Of a stretch of DNA of 39,416 nucleotides, positions 32,705-39,416 are shown one piece after another. Both the position numbers and the translations under genes were made by a program. Origin of the DNA: Aneurinibacillus danicus. Its GTDB lineage: Bacteria; Bacillota; Bacilli; Aneurinibacillales; Aneurinibacillaceae. The notes beneath the pieces are model-generated. The model did not search any database, was not told the origin of the DNA, and saw only the letters and a program-made list of their open reading frames with translations. The DNA is taken from positions 1 through 39,416 of the forward strand of contig NZ_BJXX01000106.1 in the NCBI RefSeq assembly GCF_007991215.1. Direction: 5' to 3'. Numbering within the stretch: position 1 is the first letter of the stretch; every line of letters begins with the position of its first letter.

Positions 32705-34330
32705 TTAATGATTTAATATTCCTTGACGCTCCGTCTCTTTCAATGCAATCTCCGCCGCTTCCCCGTGGCGTCCCATCAGCGCGTAGCGCATACTGTCAAG
32801 CAATGCCTCCCAACTCGCTTCAATTACGTTCGCCGATACACCTACCGTACTCCAACTATCCTTACCGTCCCGCGTCGATTCTATGAGCACACGCACTTTC
32901 GAGGCGGTTGCATCCTGCTCGCTCAGCACACGCACCTTATAATCGGTCAAATACATCTCTTTAATATCAGGGAAGAACGCTTCGATGGCTTTGCGCAGCG
33001 CGTTATCGAGCGCATTGACCGGTCCGTTTCCTTCTGCGACGGTATGCACCGTCTGTCCGTTTACTTTTATTTTCACCGTCGCTTCGGTTACGGCATCATG
33101 GTCCCCGATTTTCTCCATCAGTACCTTGAATGACTCTACCGTAAATACCTCTTCGTACTCTCCCAGACCTTTGCGTACAAGAAGCTCGAATGAAGCCTCG
33201 GCTCCCTCATACTGGTAGCCCTGATGCTCCAGCTCTTTTACCTGCTGGATAATTGCACGGCCTTCCGGTGTATTCTTATCCAGATCGATATTAAGCTCCT
33301 GGGCTTTAAAGAGCAGGTTGCTTTGTCCGGATAGTTCTGACACAAGTACGCGACGTGTATTGCCAACCGCTTCCGGTTTAATATGCTCGTACGTCTCCGC
33401 CGCTTTCAAGATCGCGCTCACATGCATTCCGCCTTTGTGTGCAAACGCGCTCTGTCCGACGAACGGCTGAACATTCGGCGGCATAATATTGGCGATTTCA
33501 TACACGTAGCGTGACGTATTGGTCAACTGTTTCAACTGTTCTTCCGGTACACAGGCGTAACCGAGCTTAAGCTGCAGATTAGGAATGATCGAGATTAGAT
33601 TAGCGTTACCACACCGTTCGCCGAATCCATTAATTGTGCCCTGCACCTGCGTCGCCCCCGCCGCTACCGCCGCCAGCGAATTCGCGACGGCGAGTTCTCC
33701 ATCGTTGTGACAATGAATACCGACCGGTGTTTCCACCGTTTCTTTTACGCGCGTCACAATCTCGCTAATCTCGTGCGGCAGCGAGCCGCCGTTCGTGTCA
33801 CACAGCGTCAACCAATCCGCTCCGGCATCCGCCGCCCGGCGTAACGTCGCCAGTGCATACTCAGAGTTGTGCTTGTATCCATCGAAGAAGTGTTCCGCAT
33901 CGTAGATAACTTCCAGTCCTTTTTCTTTGAGGAACCGAACAGATTCATAAATCATATTCAAGTTCTCTTCGAGTGTAGTGCCCAGTGCTTCGGTAACATG
34001 GAAATCCCAGCTTTTTCCGAAGATCGCAACAGCTTCGACACCGCTCTCGATAATCATATTCAAATTCGCATCAGCATCCGCCGTTATGCCGAATCGGCGC
34101 GTGCTGCCGAATGCGGTAATTTTCGCATGTTTCAAATTCAACTCCCGAGCCCGCAGAAAAAACTCCATATCCTTCGGATTGCTGCCGGGCCAACCGCCTT
34201 CAATATAATGGACGCCAAGCTGGTCCAGCTTTTTTGCGATTTTCAGCTTGTCATCCACCGAGAGACTAACACCTTCTCCCTGGGTGCCGTCCCGCAAAGT
34301 TGTATCATAGATAAAAACTTGACCCTTCAA
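32705..34330 (-). CDS. cimA: (R)-citramalate synthase
   Basis: 541 residues, the length of citramalate synthase rather than of LeuA. The DRE-TIM barrel has [12 protein letters not shown] near the start, [13 protein letters not shown], and [11 protein letters not shown], then a LeuA-like allosteric domain (about 390-520). It condenses pyruvate and acetyl-CoA to citramalate in the threonine-independent route to isoleucine. The start is TTG with GGGGAGGA 10 nt upstream; no ATG or GTG in frame fits better. It stands alone between terminators. Confidence 0.92.
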   Translation of the reverse strand: MKGQVFIYDTTLRDGTQGEGVSLSVDDKLKIAKKLDQLGVHYIEGGWPGSNPKDMEFFLRARELNLKHAKITAFGSTRRFGITADADANLNMIIESGVEAVAIFGKSWDFHVTEALGTTLEENLNMIYESVRFLKEKGLEVIYDAEHFFDGYKHNSEYALATLRRAADAGADWLTLCDTNGGSLPHEISEIVTRVKETVETPVGIHCHNDGELAVANSLAAVAAGATQVQGTINGFGERCGNANLISIIPNLQLKLGYACVPEEQLKQLTNTSRYVYEIANIMPPNVQPFVGQSAFAHKGGMHVSAILKAAETYEHIKPEAVGNTRRVLVSELSGQSNLLFKAQELNIDLDKNTPEGRAIIQQVKELEHQGYQYEGAEASFELLVRKGLGEYEEVFTVESFKVLMEKIGDHDAVTEATVKIKVNGQTVHTVAEGNGPVNALDNALRKAIEAFFPDIKEMYLTDYKVRVLSEQDATASKVRVLIESTRDGKDSWSTVGVSANVIEASWEALLDSMRYALMGRHGEAAEIALKETERQGILNH

Positions 34331-34471
34331 TGCTTCGTCATCCTCCCCTTCACGTACTCTCTCATTTACTCCTTTAATCCATTATTCTGAATTGATTATT
34401 TTTTTCTGTAAAGTATATCATATCATGCAGAGAGTAGCTATACATAACATTTTTCGTTATCATGAAGGAAA

Positions 34472-35248
34472 ATGAGTAATCGGAAAGCGGGAAATGATAT
34501 GCGCAGCCGTTATTACGGAACGCCGGAACAACTGAAATTCAGCGATGCACTCGCTGTATACGAATACATCGTACCACGCCTGAACAAGACAATTATTCGC
34601 CATGGAGAGTACTTGATTGATACGCAGGCGCTGCTTGCGCCGGTCAATCTCGATTGCTTCCACTGCCACCTTGTGCATGGACACAATTGCTGCGAGCAGG
34701 GACAGCCGTACTCCATGCACGGCGACAATCTGACTTTATTCGAAGAACACGCCTTTACCATCCTTGAGGCCTATGGGGACGACGGACGTGCGGAGGAGGC
34801 CAGAGAAAAGGGATTATATGAACAGACGGCTGATACGAATTACTATCCGTCTATCCGCAAATACAAGGGAGACTGTCTTTATTTAATTGAAGATAACGGG
34901 AAACGATTATGTGCCATTCATCGCTACGCTCTTGAGCGGAAGCTCGATCCGGCCAAGCTTAAACCGTTTAGCTGCTCCCTCTTTCCATTGGAGATTATCG
35001 AATCCGACCTCGGCCTGCTTGTTACCGCACTGACAAGCGAAACGGAGCGGTTCAGCCGCTGGGGGGATTATTATCGCCACCGCTATTCATGCGTCAATCC
35101 GAAACGACGGCCAAAAAATACGCCTGATGAGTATTTTGCCAAAACAGGCTATGTTCCGGCCTGGATGTGGGCACGCGACCTGCTTGCTTCTTATTGGGGT
35201 GAAAATACGGTGGCTGACATGGAAGTACTGCTCGGTCTTTCCAAATAA
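34472..35248 (+). CDS. DUF3109 family cysteine-rich protein
   Basis: 258 residues with the cysteine pattern C62-x2-C65, C73-C74, one in GDCLYLIEDNGKRLC and one in KPFSCSLFPLEI, characteristic of DUF3109 and suggestive of a metal or Fe-S site. A role is not known. The start is not certain: the ATG at 34472 has GAAGGAA very close, and another at 34499 has only a weak site. It is divergent from cimA. The next gene (35328) lies 80 nt on and has its own TATAAT. Confidence 0.82.
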   Translation: MSNRKAGNDMRSRYYGTPEQLKFSDALAVYEYIVPRLNKTIIRHGEYLIDTQALLAPVNLDCFHCHLVHGHNCCEQGQPYSMHGDNLTLFEEHAFTILEAYGDDGRAEEAREKGLYEQTADTNYYPSIRKYKGDCLYLIEDNGKRLCAIHRYALERKLDPAKLKPFSCSLFPLEIIESDLGLLVTALTSETERFSRWGDYYRHRYSCVNPKRRPKNTPDEYFAKTGYVPAWMWARDLLASYWGENTVADMEVLLGLSK

Positions 35249-35327
35249 CCCCTGGTTTTCCTTCTAATTTTCCACTATGGAAGGTATAATAAGTAGTAAG
35301 TACATATCCAGAAAGGATGTTCAAAAA

Positions 35328-35582
35328 ATGAAATGGCAAGACGATTCAACCCAGCTTCTTGATGAACTCATGAAACCGCTGCCGGTTTTTGTACGCCCGA
35401 TGGCGAAAAAATCGATTAAAAACAAGGTAGAACAAGTGGCCCAGGAAGCGGGTGCAGAAGAAGTAAACCAGGATCATGTCGTACGCGGATACATCATCGC
35501 CGCCCCTGACAAAGAACGGGCAGTAACAGCCTTAGAAGCCAGCAAAATCGATTTAGCTCCATATGCTGATTTATTAAAATAA
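35328..35582 (+). CDS. PCP-reductase-domain small protein
   Basis: 84 residues from the ATG at 35328 after AAAGGA. The segment PLPVFVRPMAKKSIKNKVEQ, with the following AGAEEVNQDHVV, matches the small C-terminal domain (PCP_red, PF08369) of light-independent protochlorophyllide reductase subunit B, found alone in many non-phototrophs. Function there is unknown. A TATAAT stands at 35285-35290 just upstream, with no good -35. Confidence 0.75.
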   Translation: MKWQDDSTQLLDELMKPLPVFVRPMAKKSIKNKVEQVAQEAGAEEVNQDHVVRGYIIAAPDKERAVTALEASKIDLAPYADLLK

Positions 35583-35599
35583 AAGGAACACATAAAAAA

Positions 35600-35636
35600 C
35601 GGGTGAAGAACAAAACGTTCCACCCGCTTTTTTTTT
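35600..35636. terminator. Intrinsic terminator
   Basis: CGGGTG pairs with CACCCG, with inner AGAAC/GTTC pairing, and is followed by a T-run on the plus strand. It ends the PCP_red gene and may also serve the convergent MFS gene. Confidence 0.85.
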
Positions 35637-35644
35637 GCGTCGTT

Positions 35645-36883
35645 TTATGATTTGGTATGCAGCACATGAGACAACAGCGCGCGCGGGGTCTGTGTACGGT
35701 GCAGCGTATATTTCACCCATAACGTATTCATTAGGAAAAGCGTCGCTGCCATAAAGAAGAGGCCATGCAGGCCAATCGCGCCGCTCAACGCGCCTCCTGC
35801 TATCGGCCCGAGCAGATTCCCCAGATTCATCGCGCTCGTACTGTACGCGAACGTCTGGCTCTCCATTCCTTCCGGCGCATGCTTGCGAATCAGATTGTTA
35901 ACCGAGGGAATCAGTCCCCCGATGCACATGCCAAGCAGAAAACGCAGCACCATCAGCGGCCATACCGAATGCACAAGCCCCTGCGGAACGAAGAATACAA
36001 CCATTCCTATAAGACAGATTAGCAGTACGTACTGAGAACCGATTTTATCGCCCCATTTGCCAAGCAGCGGCGAGAATAGTATGGTCGAGATACCGGACAC
36101 CGAGATAACCACACCGACCATCAGTGACATGAACGCCCCACCGCGCCATAGCTCCTGTACGTACGAAGACATGAACGGATTCGTACTCATCATCGCAAAC
36201 TGGATAAGAAATCCGGTCAAAAACAAACCGGGCAGCGGAGACGTATGGAGGATTTTACGAAACCCGGTTTCTTTGTTCAAAGCCAGCTCCGCTTTCGGCT
36301 TCGGCTGCGGTTTATTAATTTCACGAACAAACAGCAGCACAAGCATTGCCGCCCCAAACAGCAGCAGCCCGGTCACCCGGAAAATATTCCGAAATGTAAC
36401 CCATTCCGCCAGCAGTCCGCCGAGGAGCGGCCCCAGAATCGTACCCGCCACAGCACCGGACTGGAGGAATCCAAGCGCATAGCCGGTCTTCTCCTTTGGC
36501 GTATTGGTCGATACAAGCGCCACCGCCGCCGGAACGAATCCGGAAATCAATCCGTTTAAGAGGCGCAATCCGAGCAATTGTACCGGGGATGCAACGAACC
36601 CCATACACAATGTTATGATTGACATGCCGATACCGGAGCGAAGCAGCATGACTTTACGACCCGTCTTGTCTGACAGCTTTCCCCAGAGAGGCGCCACAAG
36701 AAACGCGGTCAGGAAGTTCGCCGCGAAAATCCATCCGGTCCACCGCTGTGCCAGCACAGGATCGCTCACTCCTAAATCATGCTGCAGGAAAAGCGGCAGA
36801 AACGGAATGATTAAGTTCATTGCCGCCAATACCATAAACTGTGCAAACCACAATATATATAAATTTCGCTTCCATATTTCCAT
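35645..36883 (-). CDS. MFS multidrug-type transporter
   Basis: 412 residues, about 12 membrane helices. Loop 2-3 has the MFS motif A (GKLSDKTGRKVML), repeated after helix 8 (GKWGDKIGSQYV). The sequence fits the drug:H+ antiporter family DHA1 (as in TetA and YqjV-like transporters). The SD AGGAA lies 11 nt before the ATG. A TATAAT (37029-37024) about 140 nt upstream may be its -10. The substrate is unknown. Confidence 0.85.
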   Translation of the reverse strand: MEIWKRNLYILWFAQFMVLAAMNLIIPFLPLFLQHDLGVSDPVLAQRWTGWIFAANFLTAFLVAPLWGKLSDKTGRKVMLLRSGIGMSIITLCMGFVASPVQLLGLRLLNGLISGFVPAAVALVSTNTPKEKTGYALGFLQSGAVAGTILGPLLGGLLAEWVTFRNIFRVTGLLLFGAAMLVLLFVREINKPQPKPKAELALNKETGFRKILHTSPLPGLFLTGFLIQFAMMSTNPFMSSYVQELWRGGAFMSLMVGVVISVSGISTILFSPLLGKWGDKIGSQYVLLICLIGMVVFFVPQGLVHSVWPLMVLRFLLGMCIGGLIPSVNNLIRKHAPEGMESQTFAYSTSAMNLGNLLGPIAGGALSGAIGLHGLFFMAATLFLMNTLWVKYTLHRTQTPRALLSHVLHTKS

Positions 36884-37089
36884 GGACGCTCAACTTCCTT
36901 TCTTTAACTTTCAGTACAAACAAAACAAAAAGCCCTGGCACAATCGAATGCACAAGGGACAGATTACGAATCAAAATCGGATAAATTCTACTATATCACC
37001 GCTCTTTATGTTTACAACTTCATATTATACGCCACTTACTATAAAAAGTACAGAGACTAAAAAAAGAAAAAATCGTGCTAAAAACTCAG

Positions 37090-37164
37090 AAAACCACCAT
37101 GAGCCGCAACCCCGGCATGAAAATCGTAGGAAGGGCGGGTGACTTTTGGGGTACGAAGGAAAAG
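37090..37164 (+). ncRNA. Copy B of the repeated ~75-nt element
   Basis: It shares AAAACCACCATG, AACCCCG, CATGAAAAT, GACTTTTG and GGTACGAAGGAAAAG with the minus strand of 27-107. On the plus strand CCGC can pair with GCGG, and ACCCC with GGGGT. A TATAAA (37040-37045) about 45 nt upstream is a possible -10, and the hairpin at 37163-37185 follows directly, so a small plus-strand RNA is conceivable. Alternatively it belongs to the leader of the minus-strand MFS gene. Family not recognised. Confidence 0.5.
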
Positions 37165-37185
37165 AGGATGCTGTGCGCATCCTCT
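37163..37185 (-). terminator. Terminator of tatA
   Basis: AGAGGATGC and GCATCCTCT pair around a 5-nt loop; on the minus strand TTTTCC follows. The plus-strand tail (TGTTC) is weaker but could end a plus-strand RNA. Confidence 0.7.
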
Positions 37186-37207
37186 TGTTCATGTTATATT
37201 AGATCCA

Positions 37208-37399
37208 TTATTTAATCTCTTTCAGCGTCGGCTTCTTATCATCATCGTCGTCCATCGTCAACTCGCGCGTGGAGTTCTTGAACTCTTTCAAGGTTTGTCC
37301 GAAAGCACGTCCGATTTCAGGCAGCTTCTTCGGTCCAAATACGATAAGCGCAATCACAAGAATCAAAATAAGACCAGGAAATCCGATGTTTGAAAACAT
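37208..37399 (-). CDS. tatA: Twin-arginine translocase subunit TatA
   Basis: 63 residues: a single membrane helix ([16 protein letters not shown]), the hinge [14 protein letters not shown], then an amphipathic helix and a charged tail with an aspartate run (DDDDDKK). TatA builds the channel for folded, twin-arginine-tagged proteins. AAAGGAG precedes the ATG, and a TATAAT lies in the 110 bp upstream. The adjoining upstream gene encodes a probable Tat substrate; no TatC is in the window. Confidence 0.95.
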   Translation of the reverse strand: MFSNIGFPGLILILVIALIVFGPKKLPEIGRAFGQTLKEFKNSTRELTMDDDDDKKPTLKEIK

Positions 37400-37509
37400 A
37401 AGAGTTCTCTCCTTTGTAGGCGTTCATAAGCCTATTATAAACGAAATTTGGAAAAAAACCATCAAATACAAAAATTCAATTGTCACAAATTCTTGAACCC
37501 TCTTATTTA

Positions 37510-38370
37510 CTATTTCTTTCTTAGCGTCAACATATACCACTCCGGTCGGCATAAAAACCGGATTGGTAAAATCGTGGTACCGATCCCGCGCGAGGTATGG
37601 ATGAGCATTTCGCTATTCTCTACCCTTTGCAATCCGTCCGGATATTTGCGGGCATATGGCGGATATAATACACCGCCCACAAAGGGAAGACGAACCTGAC
37701 CGCCATGACTGTGACCTGAGAGTTGAAGGGTTACCCCATATTCTTTCGCCCGATCCGCCAAATCAGGCTCGTGAATAAGCGCAATTACGCATTCACCTTT
37801 TCCGATACCGCTGAACGCCGCCTCCCAATCCGGGTCTCTCCAATAATCGTCAAGCCCCGCCACGATAAGCCGTTCATCCACAGTACGGTGCCGTATCGTA
37901 AGATTTCGGTTAACAAGCGGGATGAAGCCTGCATCCTGATGTGCTTTAATAATACGATCCGGATCGACATGTCCGCGCACGTCATGATTACCAAGTACCG
38001 CATATTTTCCATATGGGGCTTGCAGACGGCTCAGCACCTGCGCCGCTGCCACAAGCTCTTCCATTCCGTCATCCACCAGATCTCCTGTGAACACAATCAT
38101 ATCCGGCTTCGCACTGTTCACCTTCTGTACCAGCGATTCCAGGTCATCTGCCGCAAGTCCGTGACCGATGTGCAGATCAGAGAAGTGTGCGATGCGAAAT
38201 CCATTAAATGCATCCGGCAATCCCGCTAACGGAACCGTAACATCCTGACGCCGCAGCATATGACGCTCAATAAAAAAAGCGTCCAACCCCGCAAGCAGCA
38301 TCAATCCCCCGATTCCCGCCACAAGCCGCCTAAGGAAGCTTCGTCGGTTCATTCTCTTTTCTACTTCCAC
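37510..38370 (-). CDS. Metallophosphoesterase with Tat signal (YkuE-like)
   Basis: 286 residues. Near the start MNRRSFLRRL followed by a hydrophobic stretch is a twin-arginine signal. The calcineurin-like core has FSDLHIGHG, FTGDLVDD, LGNHDVRG and SGHSHGGQVRLP, all metal ligands. It resembles YkuE of Bacillus subtilis, a Tat-exported wall-bound enzyme. The GTG at 38370 follows AAAGGGGAAAGAT; the ATG seven codons later would also keep the signal. tatA lies directly downstream on the same strand, 110 bp away. Confidence 0.88.
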   Translation of the reverse strand: MEVEKRMNRRSFLRRLVAGIGGLMLLAGLDAFFIERHMLRRQDVTVPLAGLPDAFNGFRIAHFSDLHIGHGLAADDLESLVQKVNSAKPDMIVFTGDLVDDGMEELVAAAQVLSRLQAPYGKYAVLGNHDVRGHVDPDRIIKAHQDAGFIPLVNRNLTIRHRTVDERLIVAGLDDYWRDPDWEAAFSGIGKGECVIALIHEPDLADRAKEYGVTLQLSGHSHGGQVRLPFVGGVLYPPYARKYPDGLQRVENSEMLIHTSRGIGTTILPIRFLCRPEWYMLTLRKK

Positions 38371-38467
38371 ACATCTTTCCCCTTTCCGCTCGCACTTCCC
38401 TGAAAAATACGCTACTATAGGAAGGAGTTATCCGCAAGAGAAAATAGAAGAAAATGGAGGTTGTTCT

Positions 38468-38827
38468 ATGAACCATGAACAAATTCGACATTTACTAAAT
38501 AAAGCACGGCATGCTATTTTTCTCGGCGAATCGTTACAAGAGGGAGAAACTCCAAAAACACAGGAAGAATATCTGGAGCTTTATGAAGCGAGGGTCGAGC
38601 GCGACCCTCTGCATGAGGTGTCATTGCTGCGGGAAGCTATAGGTCCACTCCTTCCAATTTATCAAAAGAAATGGCGTAACGATAACAGAGCTGCCGAGAT
38701 GATGACCGGGAATTCACTTCCCGAACCAAAAGATGACGAAGGATGGATAATGGAAGTGTACGATGAAATTATGAATACGGACACAGAAACAGAATGGGAC
38801 CAATTTGTCACACGATTTACCGACTAA
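38468..38827 (+). CDS. Hypothetical protein
   Basis: 119 residues, acidic, soluble, mostly helical; no motif I recognise. TGGAGG precedes the ATG at proper spacing, and codon use is like the neighbours, so it is a real gene. It is followed 42 nt later by the PCYCGC lipoprotein gene on the same strand. Confidence 0.7.
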   Translation: MNHEQIRHLLNKARHAIFLGESLQEGETPKTQEEYLELYEARVERDPLHEVSLLREAIGPLLPIYQKKWRNDNRAAEMMTGNSLPEPKDDEGWIMEVYDEIMNTDTETEWDQFVTRFTD

Positions 38828-38869
38828 TTCCGGTATAATTAATGAAAAAAACGGGAGGTCCCTGGCAAA

Positions 38870-39388
38870 ATGAACCTTCGCACAAAGAAAGTGTTCTTCA
38901 CCGCTTTTATATTCCTTTTACTGCTCGCATCCGGCCTTAGCGGCTGCTCTTCCAATGAAGAAGCGGCACATGACGATGGGCATGCGGCCCATCAAGAGCA
39001 GCTACCGGGTGGTGACATTATTGAAACAACCTCCGGCCCCGATCAGCTTCCCTCATTCCTTAAAGGATTTGATCCACAGATTGCAAAAGTATATCAGGCG
39101 GTAGGCCACAACCATAGCGTGGTCGAGCATATGGCCTGCTACTGCGGCTGCGGCGAGAGCGTTGGTCACAAAAGCAACCGTGACTGCTTCATTCGTGAAG
39201 TGAAGCCGGACGGGCAAATCGTCTGGAATTCGCACGGCACAACCTGCGCCAACTGCTTAAACATTGCCGCAGAGTCCATCACCATGAAACAGGAAGGGAA
39301 AAGTCTGCTCGAAATTCGCAAACATATCGATAACAAATATAAAGAAGGATTCGCGAAACCGACGCCGACTCCAGTGCCGCAATCATAA
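38870..39388 (+). CDS. PCYCGC-motif lipoprotein
   Basis: 172 residues. The lipobox LSGC places the lipidated cysteine at residue 26. A short histidine-rich segment (HDDGHAAHQ) follows, then the signature ACYCGCGESVGHKSNRDCF (C90, C92, C94, C106) and CANC (C126, C129). The cysteine set suggests metal binding or a redox role on the outer membrane face; the family (PF13798) has no firm function. GGGAGG precedes the ATG. Confidence 0.88.
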   Translation: MNLRTKKVFFTAFIFLLLLASGLSGCSSNEEAAHDDGHAAHQEQLPGGDIIETTSGPDQLPSFLKGFDPQIAKVYQAVGHNHSVVEHMACYCGCGESVGHKSNRDCFIREVKPDGQIVWNSHGTTCANCLNIAAESITMKQEGKSLLEIRKHIDNKYKEGFAKPTPTPVPQS

Positions 39389-39416
39389 ACCAATTCAAAA
39401 CCCCAGAGCCATGAGC

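Larger units (their letters stand above)
36884..37207. other. 324-bp intergenic region with element B
   Basis: AT-rich, no credible ORF. From right to left on the minus strand it holds the tatA terminator, the repeated element B, a T-rich tract, a TATAAT for the MFS gene (37029-37024), and a weak hairpin with a T-run near 36925-36965 in the MFS leader. Confidence 0.6.

Noticed and set aside
24733-36883. The two MFS genes as a recent duplication
   Set aside because: Their sequences, motif A forms and lengths differ widely; they are distant family members.
1-39416. tRNA, rRNA, insertion sequences, prophage or restriction genes
   Set aside because: I looked on both strands and found no credible signature of any.

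Overview
The window looks like a chromosomal segment of a Gram-positive, endospore-former-type Bacillales bacterium, most like the Paenibacillaceae (Aneurinibacillus or Brevibacillus). This is inferred from gene content: a LiaFSR-type cell-envelope system, PBP1/ponA, YqgQ, TenI-ThiO-ThiS-ThiG, QueD-E-C-F, an RsmF-type methyltransferase and a PCYCGC lipoprotein. Strong GGAGG-type ribosome binding sites and frequent GTG/TTG starts agree. I see no rRNA, tRNA, CRISPR array, insertion sequence or prophage gene. Almost all of the DNA is ordinary core or near-core genome, and the less ordinary material sits between genes.

Layout. 0-6 kb: an L,D-transpeptidase (+), then on the minus strand liaF-liaS-liaR-like genes and an alkaline-phosphatase-superfamily phosphodiesterase. 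5.7-9.7 kb: a self-contained export cassette (HlyD-like lipoprotein, ABC ATPase, ABC permease, TetR repressor) with a perfect 8-4-8 operator over its promoter. 9.7-15.2 kb (minus): two rRNA-modification enzymes, a YpoC-like protein, penicillin-binding protein 1 with a DPNNPN repeat tail, and YqgQ. 15.2-18.6 kb (minus): the preQ0/preQ1 operon queD-queE-queC-queF behind a leader that folds as a class-I preQ1 riboswitch, and suhB. 18.8-24.5 kb: a methyltransferase, a lipoprotein, an internally deleted threonine aldolase gene, a membrane protein, TerC behind a yybP-ykoY (Mn2+) riboswitch, and an M2/M3-like metallopeptidase. 24.7-29.3 kb: MFS transporter and cyclopropane-fatty-acid synthase divergent from a PadR regulator, then a DEAD-box helicase. 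29.5-32.7 kb: TPP riboswitch, tenI-thiO-thiS-thiG and a 28-codon ORF. 32.7-39.4 kb: citramalate synthase, a DUF3109 protein, a PCP-reductase-like small protein, another MFS transporter, TatA beside a twin-arginine metallophosphoesterase, an unknown 119-residue protein and a PCYCGC lipoprotein.

The most unusual signals are two families of repeated, apparently structured intergenic sequences. One is a 191-192 nt element present twice (20133-20324 and 24487-24677). Both copies lie directly after the stop codon of a plus-strand gene in a convergent gap. Each is closed by a perfect 11- or 15-bp stem of different sequence but shares an inner CUUUUUCC/GGAAAAAG helix and a conserved CGGCAA...UUGCCG hairpin. 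The other is a roughly 75-80 nt sequence present at 27-107 and, inverted, at 37090-37164. I cannot assign either to a known RNA class, and they are the best candidates for something undescribed here.
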